Assembly (NCBI RefSeq): GCF_029870595.1
Contig: NZ_JAPDIR010000007.1
Coordinates: forward strand, 62,001-126,000
Reading direction: 5' to 3'
DNA from: Sphingomonas sp. CBMAI 2297
GTDB taxonomy: Bacteria > Pseudomonadota > Alphaproteobacteria > Sphingomonadales > Sphingomonadaceae
Length of the DNA: 64,000 bases
Shown here: positions 27,340-36,240 of the stretch, piece by piece
How positions within the stretch are numbered: position 1 is the stretch's first letter
Layout of the letters: the number at the start of each line of letters is the position of its first letter
Program-made: the position numbers and the translations under genes
The notes under the pieces: model-generated
Database searches by the model: none
Seen by the model: only the letters and a program-made list of their open reading frames with translations
Told to the model about the DNA's origin: nothing

Positions 27340-28182
27340 GTGCAAACAGTCCGTCAGCTCGAAGCCCTTCGCGAGGCGATCGCCGCCTGGCGCCAGGCGG
27401 GCGAGCGCATCGCCCTCGTGCCCACCATGGGGGCGCTGCATGACGGGCACATGGCGCTGGTCGACGCGGCCCGGCGCGCCGCGAACCGCGTGGTCGTCTC
27501 GATCTTCGTCAACCCGAAGCAGTTCGGCGCGAACGAGGATCTCGCCAAATATCCCCGCAAGGAAGCCGCGGATTCGCGCATGCTCTCGGGCGCCGGCGTG
27601 GATCTGCTGTGGATGCCCGCGGTGGAACTGGTCTATCCCGAAGGCTTCGCGACCAACGTCTCGGTCTCGGGCGTGAGCGAAGTGCTCGAGGGCGCGCACC
27701 GGCCCGGCCATTTCGACGGCGTGGCGACGGTGGTCGCCAAGCTGTTCAACCAGGTCCAGCCCGACATCGCCTTTTTCGGCGAGAAGGACTGGCAGCAGCT
27801 CGCCGTGATCCGCCGCATGACCCTGGACCTGAATCTGCCGGTCGAGATCCAGTCGGTGCTCACCCAGCGCGACGATGACGGCCTGGCCCTGTCGTCGCGC
27901 AACGCCTATCTGATGCCCGAGGAGCGCGCCAAGGCCGTGGCGCTGCCTCGCGCGCTCGGCGCGGCGGGCAAGGCGATCGCGGAGGGCGGCGACGTCGAGG
28001 CGGCGCTCGCCCAGGCGCGCGAGACGCTGGCCGCGGCGGGCTTCGAGATCGACTATGTCGCGCTCGCCGATGCCGGCACGCTGGCGCCCGTCGCCGCCTA
28101 TTCCGCCGATCGGCCGCTGCGCCTGCTCGCCGCCGCCCGGATCGGCGCCACCCGGCTGATCGACAACATCGCGATACCCTGA
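27340..28182 (+). CDS. panC: Pantothenate synthetase
   Basis: 280 residues starting at GTG: joins pantoate and beta-alanine with ATP. Seen are the HIGH-type motif in PTMGALHDGHMALVDAARR, SIFVNPKQFG, EGAHRPGHFDGVATVV, FGEKDWQQLAVIRRM and the KMSKS-like LSSRN. Divergent from mipZ. A 7-8 bp palindrome follows its stop. Confidence 0.96.
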   Translation: MQTVRQLEALREAIAAWRQAGERIALVPTMGALHDGHMALVDAARRAANRVVVSIFVNPKQFGANEDLAKYPRKEAADSRMLSGAGVDLLWMPAVELVYPEGFATNVSVSGVSEVLEGAHRPGHFDGVATVVAKLFNQVQPDIAFFGEKDWQQLAVIRRMTLDLNLPVEIQSVLTQRDDDGLALSSRNAYLMPEERAKAVALPRALGAAGKAIAEGGDVEAALAQARETLAAAGFEIDYVALADAGTLAPVAAYSADRPLRLLAAARIGATRLIDNIAIP

Positions 28183-28190
28183 ACAATTAC

Positions 28191-28207
28191 GGTTAACGCC
28201 GTTAACC
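28191..28207. promoter_or_regulatory. Palindrome after panC: weak terminator or CtrA-like site
   Basis: GGTTAACGCCGTTAACC is a perfect 8+1+8 palindrome eight bases after the panC stop. Read as RNA it gives a 7 bp stem with a GCC loop and then ATTTGTTTT, a plausible Rho-independent terminator. It also holds two TTAAC half-sites and TTAACCAT, similar to CtrA half-sites, although the spacing (5 rather than 7) is not canonical. Confidence 0.45.
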
Positions 28208-28270
28208 ATTTGTTTTGGATTCGAGTGCCAAACCCCATCCACCACGAAAGGGTGGAAAGGGGTAAGCGAC

Positions 28271-28567
28271 ATGGGCAGCAGCCTGAAGAGTGCGCGTTTC
28301 CTTATCGAGAGCCGGCTGCGCGACGCGGCCCGCGGCGATGCCAATGCGTGCTACGATCTGGGAATGGTCTATTCGAGCGGCGCGGACGGCATCGGCGTCG
28401 ATCTGATCGAGGCGCATAAATGGTTCAACATCGCCGCTGTTACCGGCGACACGCGTGCGCAGGAATGCCGCGCCGAGATCGCCGAGGACATGACCGCGCG
28501 CGAGATCATCGAGGCGCAGAAGGCCGCGCGGGCCTGGCTCCGCGGTTTCGAGGTGCGGGCGGCCTGA
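28271..28567 (+). CDS. Sel1-like repeat protein
   Basis: 98 residues with one complete and one partial Sel1 (tetratricopeptide-like) repeat: ARGDANACYDLGMVYSSGAD and LIEAHKWFNIAAVTGD. Basic N-terminus, acidic helix near the end. The start is preceded by GGAAAGGGGTAAG. A hairpin between TCCACC (28238-28243) and GGTGGA (28251-28256) in the leader places the ribosome site close to a stem and may affect translation. Likely a protein-interaction module; partner unknown. Confidence 0.7.
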   Translation: MGSSLKSARFLIESRLRDAARGDANACYDLGMVYSSGADGIGVDLIEAHKWFNIAAVTGDTRAQECRAEIAEDMTAREIIEAQKAARAWLRGFEVRAA

Positions 28568-28582
28568 GCCGCCGGCCCGGCC

Positions 28583-29023
28583 TCAATCGAGGCTGAGTTC
28601 CATGTCGACCCGGTGCATCCCGGGGCCCCAGCCATCGGCGATCCGGCCGCGCGCGCGTGCGCCGTGGCGCGCGAAGAAGGGCTCCGAGAGATGGCTGGCG
28701 GCAATGTCGATCACTCGGGCGCCGCCCGCCCTGGCCGATGCGATCGTCGCGGCGATCATCGCGCCGCCGGCCCCCGATCCCTGTGCCTCGGGATCCACCA
28801 TGATCCAGTTCAGCCGCGCCCGGTCGCCGCGCAGCGCGACTCCGAACGCGGCGATCACCCGGCCGCCGCGCTCGTACAGCCGGTACGCGCCGGCATGGGC
28901 GCGCAGATAGGCGATGAATTCCGCGCGCTCGTTCGGCGCGAAGAAGCGCGGGCAATTGGCATCGAACAACGCCAGGCAGGCGGACAGGTCCGCCTCCCCG
29001 AACGCGCGGATGCCGGGACTCAT
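28583..29023 (-). CDS. GNAT-family N-acetyltransferase
   Basis: 146 residues with GNAT motifs: GIRAFGEADLSACLALFDAN, WIMVDPEAQGSGAGGAMIAA (acetyl-CoA pyrophosphate loop) and FFARHGARARGRIADGWGPG. Its start is overlapped by the 3' end of topA in ATGA style; both are on the minus strand with topA upstream, so it is translated from the topA message. Substrate unknown. Confidence 0.85.
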   Translation of the reverse strand: MSPGIRAFGEADLSACLALFDANCPRFFAPNERAEFIAYLRAHAGAYRLYERGGRVIAAFGVALRGDRARLNWIMVDPEAQGSGAGGAMIAATIASARAGGARVIDIAASHLSEPFFARHGARARGRIADGWGPGMHRVDMELSLD

Positions 29024-31560
29024 CCCGCCTTCGCCGCGGCCTTTTTGGGCGCCGCCTTCTTGGCGGGCGCCTTTTTCGGCGCGGCTTTCTTCTTGCCCTT
29101 GCCCTTGGCCGGGCCCGCCGCCGCGCGCGCGTCGATCAGCTGGGCGGCTTCCTCGAGCGTCAGCTGGTCCTTGTCGATCGACTTGGGCAGCGTGGCATTG
29201 GTCTCGCCATCGGTGACATAGGCGCCGTAGCGGCCGTCCATCAGCTTGATCTCGGCCTCGGTGCGCGGATGCTTGCCGAGCAGCTTGAGCGGCTCGCGCG
29301 CGGCGCCCCGGGCCGGCCGGCCCGAATTCGCCGCCGCCTCGGCCAGCTTGACCACCGCGGCGTTCATGCCGGTCTCGAACACTTCCATGGTCGAGCCGAG
29401 CCGGGCGTATTTCCCGTCATGCGCCAGATACGGGCCATAGCGGCCGATCGAGGCGGTGATCGGGTTGCCGGTTTCCGGATGGTTGCCGATCACGCGCGGC
29501 AGCTTCAGCAGCTTGAGCGCCATTTCCAGATCGAGCTCGACGTCCTTGGGGATCGAGGCGCGGGCCGCTTCCTTGCCTTCGCCGAGCTGGATATAAGGTC
29601 CGAACCGGCCCGACTTGCGCTCGACGTTGAGCCCGGTGTCCGGATCCTGGCCGAGCACTTCCGGCCCGCTGTCCGCACCGTCCTCGCCGCCGGGCTGGGC
29701 AAAGCGGCGGGTGAACTTGCACTCGGGATAGTTGGAGCAGGCGATGAACGCGCCGAACTTGCCGCCGCGCAGCGCCAGCCGGCCATTGCCGCAGTTCGGG
29801 CACAGCCGCGGATCGCTGCCGTCCGCCTTTTCCGGGAACAGATAGGGCGCCAGGAACTCGTCGAGCGCCGCGGTGATGTCCGACGGTTTCTGCTCCATCA
29901 CATCGGCCGTGCGGGGCTTGAAGTCCTTCCAGAATGCCTCGAGCACCGCCTGCCACTGGGCGCGGCCGCCCGACACGTCGTCCAGCTCCTCCTCCAGCTC
30001 GGCGGTGAAGTCGTAGTTGACGTATTTCTGGAAGAAGCGCTCCAGGAAGGCAGTCAGCAGCCGGCCGCTCTCCTCGGCGAAGAAGCGGTTCTTCTCGACG
30101 CGGACATAGGCGCGGTCCTTCAGCACCTGGATGATCGAGGCATAGGTCGACGGGCGGCCGATCCCCAGTTCCTCCAGCCGCTTGACCAGCGAGGCCTCCG
30201 AGAACCGGGGCGGCGGCTGGGTGAAATGCTGCTCGGCATTGACGGCCTTCTTGGCCGGCGTCGCGCCTTCGCTCATCCGCGGCAGGCGGCGCGAATCCTC
30301 ATCCTCCGAATCGTCGCGGCCTTCCTCGTAGAGCGCGAGATAGCCGGGGAAGAGCACCACCTGGCCGGTGGCGCGCAGCCCATGCTGGCCGGTCGCGTCC
30401 TCCAGGTCGATCGTGGTGCGCTCCATCCGGGCCGAGGCCATCTGGCTGGCCAGCGCGCGCTTCCAGATCAGTTCGTAGAGCTTGCCATGGTCGCCCGAAC
30501 CCGCGCGATCCTTGCTGAAATCGGTCGGGCGGATCGCCTCGTGCGCTTCCTGGGCGTTCTTGGCCTTGGTGGTGTAGACGCGCGGCTTGTCGGGCACATA
30601 GCTGCCGTCATAGCGCGTCGCCACGGCCTTGCGGGCCTCCTGGATGGCGCCGGGGTCCATCTGGACGCCGTCGGTACGCATGTACGTAATGGCGCCGTCC
30701 TCGTAGAGGCCCTGGGCGATCCGCATGGTGTGGCTGGCCGAGAAGCCGAGCTTGCGCGCGGCCTCCTGCTGCAGCGTCGAGGTGGTGAAGGGCGGCGGCG
30801 GGTTGCGCATCGCCGGCTTGGTCTCGACCGAGACCACGGTGAAGCGGCCTTCCTCGACCGACTTCTTCGCCGCCTCCGCGGTCTTGCCGTCGCCGATCGA
30901 CAGCCGGTCGAGCTTGTCGCCCTTCCACTTGACCAGGCGGCTGGTGAACGGCGTGCCGTCCTGCTCCATGTCGGCGGTGACCGACCAATATTCCTGGGCC
31001 TTGAACCCCTCGATCTCGCGCTCGCGCTCGACGATCAGGCGCAGCGCCACCGACTGGACGCGGCCGGCCGACTTGGCGCCGGGCAGCTTGCGCCACAGCA
31101 CCGGGGAGAGGGTGAAGCCGACGAGATAGTCGAGCGCGCGGCGGGCGCGATAGGCGTCGATCAGGTCGGTATCCAGCTCGCGCGGCTGCTCCATCGCGGT
31201 CAGGATCGCCGGCTTGGTGATCGCGTTGAAGGTGACGCGCTCCACTTCCTTCGGTAGCGCCTTCTTGTTCCGCAGCACTTCCTGCACGTGCCAGCTGATC
31301 GCCTCGCCCTCGCGATCGGGGTCGGTCGCGAGGATCAGCCGGTCGGCCTTCTTCGCCTCGTCGGCGATCGCCTTCAGCTGCTTGGACTTGTCGGCATAGG
31401 TCTCCCATTCCATCGCGAACCCTTCGTCCGGGTCGACGGAGCCGTCGCGCGCCGGCAGGTCGCGGACATGGCCGTAGGAGGCGAGGACGCGATAGTCCTT
31501 GCCGAGATATTTCTCGATGGTCTTCGCCTTGGCCGGCGATTCTACGATGACGAGCTGCAT
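29020..31560 (-). CDS. topA: DNA topoisomerase I
   Basis: 846 residues, type IA: relaxes negative supercoils by transient single-strand breaks. N-terminal Toprim (VIVESPAKAKTIEKYLG; LATDPDREGEAISWH), catalytic Tyr293 in AITYMRTDG, one Cys4 zinc finger (CPNCG to YPEC), several further topoisomerase C-terminal repeat modules (FGPYIQLGEG; RYGPYLAHDG; RYGAYVTDG) and a Lys/Ala-rich basic tail like those of other alphaproteobacterial enzymes. Length is normal for the group. A gene of the GNAT family overlaps its 3' end. Confidence 0.97.
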   Translation of the reverse strand: MQLVIVESPAKAKTIEKYLGKDYRVLASYGHVRDLPARDGSVDPDEGFAMEWETYADKSKQLKAIADEAKKADRLILATDPDREGEAISWHVQEVLRNKKALPKEVERVTFNAITKPAILTAMEQPRELDTDLIDAYRARRALDYLVGFTLSPVLWRKLPGAKSAGRVQSVALRLIVEREREIEGFKAQEYWSVTADMEQDGTPFTSRLVKWKGDKLDRLSIGDGKTAEAAKKSVEEGRFTVVSVETKPAMRNPPPPFTTSTLQQEAARKLGFSASHTMRIAQGLYEDGAITYMRTDGVQMDPGAIQEARKAVATRYDGSYVPDKPRVYTTKAKNAQEAHEAIRPTDFSKDRAGSGDHGKLYELIWKRALASQMASARMERTTIDLEDATGQHGLRATGQVVLFPGYLALYEEGRDDSEDEDSRRLPRMSEGATPAKKAVNAEQHFTQPPPRFSEASLVKRLEELGIGRPSTYASIIQVLKDRAYVRVEKNRFFAEESGRLLTAFLERFFQKYVNYDFTAELEEELDDVSGGRAQWQAVLEAFWKDFKPRTADVMEQKPSDITAALDEFLAPYLFPEKADGSDPRLCPNCGNGRLALRGGKFGAFIACSNYPECKFTRRFAQPGGEDGADSGPEVLGQDPDTGLNVERKSGRFGPYIQLGEGKEAARASIPKDVELDLEMALKLLKLPRVIGNHPETGNPITASIGRYGPYLAHDGKYARLGSTMEVFETGMNAAVVKLAEAAANSGRPARGAAREPLKLLGKHPRTEAEIKLMDGRYGAYVTDGETNATLPKSIDKDQLTLEEAAQLIDARAAAGPAKGKGKKKAAPKKAPAKKAAPKKAAAKAG

Positions 31561-31690
31561 GGGGGGTAGGCGTTCCTCACGTGTACGCGTGTAAGGTGGG
31601 GAGGGGAGACGGGAGCCGTCAACCCGGTTGATCTGGAACCTCGCGCGGTTTTGCGGGTATCACTCGTCGAGGCCGAGGGGGAGCAGGATA

Positions 31691-33226
31691 TTGCCCGAAG
31701 AGACAGTGCCGCCGCCGCCCCGCCGCCCGCATCGGCGCCTGTGGATCTTCGGAAGCGTCCTCGCCCTGCTCGCGGCGGCCGCCGGCGCCGGCTTCCTCTG
31801 GCTCCGCGCCGCGCTGGACGGGAAGGCCGAGCCGCCGCCCCGGGCCAGCGATGCCATCGAAGTGCCCAGGCAGGTCTCCGCGATCGACGTGCCGCTCGAC
31901 GTGAACGTCTCCGTCCTCAGCCGCGCGCTCGAGCGGGCGGTGCCGCGCACGCTCTGGTCGATCGACCAGCGGATCGACAAGTGCGTGCCGGCGCAGCGGG
32001 TGAAGCTGTTCAGCAAGAAGCTCAAGGTCACGCCCGATCTTGGCTGCACCGTGGTCGGCACAGTCACCCGCTCGGCGATCCGCCTGCGCGGCGTGGGCGA
32101 CGAGATCATCGCCGACGTGCCGATCCGCGCGACCATCGCCGCGCGCCATGTCGGCGGTTTCCTCAAGGGCAAGACCGCCACCGGATCGGCGATGGTCCAT
32201 GCCCGGGTCCGCCTTTCGATGACCGCGAACTGGCAGCCCCAGGCGACCGTCCGCCTGGCCTATGACTGGACCGCGCCGCCGGGCATCGATTTCCTCGGCC
32301 GCCGCATCACCTTCGCCGACAAGGCCGACGAGAAGCTTCGCCCCGTGGTGCGCGATCTGGAACGCTCGCTGCCGCGCGAGATCGCCAGGCTCAACGTCCG
32401 CGCCCGCGTTGCCGAGGCCTGGCGGCAGAGCTTCACCTCGCTGCAGCTCAATGCCGAGAACCCGCCGGTCTGGATGCGCATCACGCCGCAGAAGCTCAAC
32501 TATGGCGGCTATGGCCTGGCCGGGAACCGGTTGCGCCTGCGCCTCGGCCTGGCCGCGCTCACCGAGACGTTCGTCGGCCCGCGCCCCGAGGATCCCGTGC
32601 CGACGCCGCTGCCGCCGCTCGGCCGCGATGCGCATGGCGCGAAGCTCGCCTTCTTCATCCCGGTGATCGCCGACTATGCCCAGCTGGAGCCCGTGCTCCA
32701 GAAGGCGCTGGCCAAGCGCTCGCAGCGGCCCTTCGACCTGCCGGGCATCGGCCCGGTGGTGGCGCGGTTCGACAAGGTGACCGGCTATGGCACCACGGGC
32801 GGCCGCATCGCCGTGGGCCTGACGATCGCCGCCCGCCCGCAGAACGGCACGACCGAGACGCATGGCCTGGTCTGGCTCACCGCCAGGCCGGTCAACGCGC
32901 CGGGCTCGCAGCGCGTCCATTTCGAGCAGCTGGCCGTTTCGGGCGAGACCGACCGGATCGAGGGGGACCTGCTCGTCCGCCTCGTCCAGAGCCCCGGCGT
33001 CGCCGAGACGCTGGCCGAATCGCTCACCCAGAACTTCACGCATGATTTCGACAAGCTGCTCGGCAAGGTCCGGCGCGCCATCGTCCAGAAGCGCGCCGGG
33101 GATTTCGTGATCCGCGCCGACATCGCCGATGTGCGCACCGGCGAGCTCAAGGCGGCGGGGCAGGGGCTGTACCTGCCCGTCTGGGCCACCGGCACGGCGC
33201 GGGTGGAGTATCTGCCGGGCAAATAG
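31691..33226 (+). CDS. DUF4403 family membrane-anchored protein
   Basis: About 511 residues from a TTG start with GGGGGAGCAGG upstream. One N-terminal membrane segment (RLWIFGSVLALLAAAAGAGF) is followed by a long periplasmic beta-rich region typical of DUF4403, including PRQVSAIDVPLDVNVSVLSR and LTQNFTHDFDKLLGKVRRA. The fold resembles lipid- or ligand-binding tubular proteins in some comparisons, but the role is unknown. A longer reading from 31628 is less well supported. Confidence 0.8.
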   Translation: MPEETVPPPPRRPHRRLWIFGSVLALLAAAAGAGFLWLRAALDGKAEPPPRASDAIEVPRQVSAIDVPLDVNVSVLSRALERAVPRTLWSIDQRIDKCVPAQRVKLFSKKLKVTPDLGCTVVGTVTRSAIRLRGVGDEIIADVPIRATIAARHVGGFLKGKTATGSAMVHARVRLSMTANWQPQATVRLAYDWTAPPGIDFLGRRITFADKADEKLRPVVRDLERSLPREIARLNVRARVAEAWRQSFTSLQLNAENPPVWMRITPQKLNYGGYGLAGNRLRLRLGLAALTETFVGPRPEDPVPTPLPPLGRDAHGAKLAFFIPVIADYAQLEPVLQKALAKRSQRPFDLPGIGPVVARFDKVTGYGTTGGRIAVGLTIAARPQNGTTETHGLVWLTARPVNAPGSQRVHFEQLAVSGETDRIEGDLLVRLVQSPGVAETLAESLTQNFTHDFDKLLGKVRRAIVQKRAGDFVIRADIADVRTGELKAAGQGLYLPVWATGTARVEYLPGK

Positions 33227-33272
33227 CCGGCGGAAGTGCAGCCGTTTCCCCGATTCCCCGGCGCCGGTAAAG

Positions 33273-34166
33273 CTACGCCGGCATCTTCGCCCGCACCGCG
33301 TCGATATCCGCCGCCGAATGCCGCTCCGGCACGCGCTGGTCCTCCGGCCCCGTGCCGCGATTGACCAGCCGGCCGCGCTGCACGGCCTCGCGCGCGCCGA
33401 CTTCCGCGACCCAGCGGTTGAAATGCGCATATTCGGCGGTGTTGAGGAACTCGGCCGCGCCCGGATAGGCGTCCCCGCGTGCGACGCCGCCATACCAGGG
33501 CCAGATCGCCATGTCGGCGATGGTGTAGTCGTCGCCCGCCATGTAGCGGTTGTCGGCCAGATGCGTGTCGAGCACGTGGAGCTGGCGCTTCACTTCCATC
33601 GCATAGCGGTTGATCGCATATTCGATCTTGTACGGCGCATAGACGAAGAAATGGCCGAAGCCGCCGCCCAGGAACGGCGCCGATCCCATCTGCCACATCA
33701 GCCAGCTCATCGTCGCCGCGCGCTTCGCCGGATCGCTCGGCAGGAAGGCGCCGAACTTCTCGGCGAGATAGACCAGGATCGCGCCGCTCTCGAACACGCG
33801 GATGGCGGGATCGACCGAATGATCGACCATCGCCGGGATCTTCGAGTTCGGATTGATCGCGACGAAGCCGCTGCCGAACTGGTCGCCCTCGCCGATATTG
33901 ATCTTCCAGGCGTCATATTCCGCGCCCGCATGGCCGGCGGCGAGCAGCTCCTCGAGCATGATCGTCACCTTCTGCCCATTGGGCGTGCCGAGCGAATAGA
34001 GCTGGATCGGGTGCTCGCCGACCGGCAGCGCCTTGTCGTGCGTCGCGCCCGAGACCGGCCGGTTGATGTTCGCGAACTGGCCGCCGCTCGGCTGCTCCCA
34101 GGCCCACACCCGGGGCGGGACATAGCCGGCGGGCAGGTTGTTAGCGGGGTCTTGGGCGTCGGCCAT
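33273..34166 (-). CDS. Glutathione S-transferase, YghU/GSH-reductase-like class
   Basis: 297 residues with an N-terminal extension (PPRVWAWEQPSGGQFANINR), a thioredoxin-like domain (PIQLYSLGTPNGQKVTIMLEELL) and an all-helical C-terminal domain with DYTIADMAIWPWYGG. The FANINRP extension and TPNGQKV are signatures of YghU/YfcG-type disulfide-reducing GSTs, which bind two glutathiones. Probably a cytoplasmic thiol-disulfide reductase. A short 3' tail (RHSAADIDAVRAKMPA) completes it. Confidence 0.92.
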   Translation of the reverse strand: MADAQDPANNLPAGYVPPRVWAWEQPSGGQFANINRPVSGATHDKALPVGEHPIQLYSLGTPNGQKVTIMLEELLAAGHAGAEYDAWKINIGEGDQFGSGFVAINPNSKIPAMVDHSVDPAIRVFESGAILVYLAEKFGAFLPSDPAKRAATMSWLMWQMGSAPFLGGGFGHFFVYAPYKIEYAINRYAMEVKRQLHVLDTHLADNRYMAGDDYTIADMAIWPWYGGVARGDAYPGAAEFLNTAEYAHFNRWVAEVGAREAVQRGRLVNRGTGPEDQRVPERHSAADIDAVRAKMPA

Positions 34167-34242
34167 GTCGGGGTTCCTTGTGGGGGAGGATTGCCCCGGC
34201 GATGTAGGAACCGTCCGGGGACTTGCTAGAGGCCCGACCCCC

Positions 34243-34815
34243 TCATTGCTTTCGCGCCATCTGCGCCACCATCCCGGCGATAATCTCCTTCCTGGCTTCC
34301 CCGGCCTTCCACTGCGCATATTCGCCTTTCAGCGCGAGCATGGCGTCAAAGGCGTCTGCGGCCTTATCGAAAAAGGCCTCCACATCGGCGACCGGCACCG
34401 CGCGCTCGCCAGTCACCTTGAGCTGCCATTCGCCTCCCTTTCTCGCGACCGAGGTTTCTTCCTTTCCCCGCACATATTTCAGGATCCGGCCTTCTTCGTT
34501 CTGCTCCCAAAGATCGTGGATGAGGCGGTTTCTCTCGGCATGCATCCAGCCCGAAAGCTCGGCTATCTGCGCCGCCAGCCGGCCAAACCAATCGCTGTTC
34601 GGCCGGCGGATGTGAGCCACCTTCTTCAGAATATCGAGCTGGGTTCGGAAGGGAGTCTCCGACAGGATGATGCGCTCGACATTCTCCTCGACGTGATCGC
34701 CGAGAACCACATCACGCGTGAATGCGCGGGTTATGTCCTCAACCATTCCCCAGATGACCACCACGGAGCCGAGGGCCTTCATCAGAGCGTCCAGATCATC
34801 CTTCTCTCCCGACAT
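34243..34815 (-). CDS. Hypothetical protein with a possible HEPN motif
   Basis: 190 residues, mostly alpha-helical, with charged segments and a central GWMHAERNRLIHDLWEQN stretch. The R-x4-H spacing (RNRLIH) matches the HEPN ribonuclease motif, and the preceding helix-rich region would fit. No neighbouring nucleotidyltransferase antitoxin is seen; a 67-residue gene lies upstream on the same strand. Base composition here is less GC-rich than the flanks. The HEPN assignment is tentative. Confidence 0.5.
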   Translation of the reverse strand: MSGEKDDLDALMKALGSVVVIWGMVEDITRAFTRDVVLGDHVEENVERIILSETPFRTQLDILKKVAHIRRPNSDWFGRLAAQIAELSGWMHAERNRLIHDLWEQNEEGRILKYVRGKEETSVARKGGEWQLKVTGERAVPVADVEAFFDKAADAFDAMLALKGEYAQWKAGEARKEIIAGMVAQMARKQ

Positions 34816-34893
34816 CGAGCCCTCTCCATTCTCGCCGACCCGCCCGCCGGCAGGCCGATATTTCCCCCGCGGCGGCGGAACGGCGGTTATTCC

Positions 34894-35097
34894 CTAGTCG
34901 TCGATTTCCACCCGGACGCACGCGCGAAAAACGCCGGTCTCGCCTTCCTCGCGATGCCAGACCTCCAGCACGTCGTAATAGTTGAAATACCCGCCCATCT
35001 CCTTGGAGATCGTCTCGCCTATGCGCGGCATGAAGGCGAAATCACCCTCGAACAGGGGCTTCATCTCGTCCTTCTCATAGACCTCGACGTTCGGCAT
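34894..35097 (-). CDS. Small hypothetical protein
   Basis: 67 residues: MPNVEVYEKDEMKPLFEGDF, then FMPRIGETISKEMGG, YYDVLEVWHREEGE and FRACVRVEIDD. The PRIGE turn and alternating strands suggest a small beta-barrel. It is acidic and lacks a signal peptide. It precedes the possible HEPN gene by about 80 bases on the same strand. Confidence 0.55.
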   Translation of the reverse strand: MPNVEVYEKDEMKPLFEGDFAFMPRIGETISKEMGGYFNYYDVLEVWHREEGETGVFRACVRVEIDD

Positions 35098-35160
35098 GGC
35101 GTTCTCCCGATGTCCTTCTCGACCACCCGGCGAGCGCCCGCAACCAGACGTGGACCCTGG

Positions 35161-36240
35161 TCAGGCGAAACTTACCCGCCCGCCGGCATGGCGTTCCAAT
35201 CGCCCCGCCAGTTCGAGTTCCAGCAGCACCGTCTGAACCAGCGCCGGCGGCATGCCGGACTGGCGGATGATTTCGTCGATCGGCACCGCTGCCGGGCCAA
35301 GCAGGGCGACGATCGCGGCGCGCTCCGCGTCGCTTGCATCCTGCGCTATCGGCCCCGCGAAGCGACGGGTCGGCGATCGCACGGCCCGTGGATCGATCGG
35401 GCGGATCATCTCCAGAATGTCGTCCACGCCCTGCACCAGGGTGGCGCCCTCGCGGATCAGCAGGTTGCAGCCCTGCGCCCGCGGATCGAGCGGCGAGCCG
35501 GGCACCGCCATCACTTCGCGCCCCGCCTCGGCGGCGATCCGCGCGGTGATCAGCGAGCCGGAGCGCGGCGCCGCCTCCACCACTACCGTGCCCAGCGCCA
35601 GCCCCGCGATGATCCGGTTGCGCGCGGGGAAGAAGCGGGCGAGCGGCTCGGTGCCCGGCGGCTGCTCGGCCAGCAACAGCCCCTCGCGTGCCACTCGCTC
35701 CTGCAGCTCGCGATTCTCGGGCGGGAAGGCGATGTCGATTCCGCTTGCGATCACGCCCACCGTCCCGCTGCCGAGCGAGCCGACATGCGCCGCGGTGTCG
35801 ATCCCCCGCGCCAGCCCGGAGACCAGCGTTACTCCGGCCTCGCCCAGCCCGAGCGCGATCTGGCGGGCGAAGCGGCAGGCCGCGGCCGAGGCGTTGCGCG
35901 CCCCGACAATGGCGACGCTGGGCCGGTCGAGAAGCTCCGGCCGCCCCCGCAGGATCAGCGCGGGTGGCGCATTCTCCAGCTCGGCGAGCAGCGGCGGATA
36001 GTCCGCATCTCCGAGGAACAGATAGCGCGCGCCCAGCCGCTCGACGGCGGCGATCTCGCGCCGCACCGTGCCCGGATCGGCGATCACCGGTGCCCGCCCG
36101 CCGCCGCGCGCCGCGAGCATCGGCAGCGCGTCGAGCGCAGCCTCGGCGCTGCCGAAGCGGGCGATCAGCTGCGCATAGGTGACGGGGCCGATATTGGTGG
36201 AGCGCAACAGCCTTAGCCGCGCCTCGCGCGTGTCAGCCAC
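35161..36240 (-). CDS. dprA: DNA-processing protein DprA
   Basis: 359 residues that load RecA on incoming single-stranded DNA in natural transformation. An N-terminal SAM-like region precedes the Rossmann core: SVAIVGARNASAAACRFARQ, LVSGLARGIDTAAHVGSL, GVIASGIDIAFPPENRELQE and PGSPLDPRAQGCNLLIREGA. A C-terminal winged-helix (PIDEIIRQSGMPPALVQTVL) follows. It overlaps the 3' end of plsY by 8 bases; plsY is the upstream gene of the pair. Confidence 0.94.
   Translation of the reverse strand: MADTREARLRLLRSTNIGPVTYAQLIARFGSAEAALDALPMLAARGGGRAPVIADPGTVRREIAAVERLGARYLFLGDADYPPLLAELENAPPALILRGRPELLDRPSVAIVGARNASAAACRFARQIALGLGEAGVTLVSGLARGIDTAAHVGSLGSGTVGVIASGIDIAFPPENRELQERVAREGLLLAEQPPGTEPLARFFPARNRIIAGLALGTVVVEAAPRSGSLITARIAAEAGREVMAVPGSPLDPRAQGCNLLIREGATLVQGVDDILEMIRPIDPRAVRSPTRRFAGPIAQDASDAERAAIVALLGPAAVPIDEIIRQSGMPPALVQTVLLELELAGRLERHAGGRVSFA

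Noticed and set aside
28191..28207. Canonical CtrA site
   Set aside because: The TTAA half-sites are 5 rather than 7 bases apart, so it was kept only as a possibility.
29269..31257. 662-codon open frame on the + strand opposite topA
   Set aside because: Antisense shadow of a well-defined topoisomerase; composition is that of reversed GC-rich codons.
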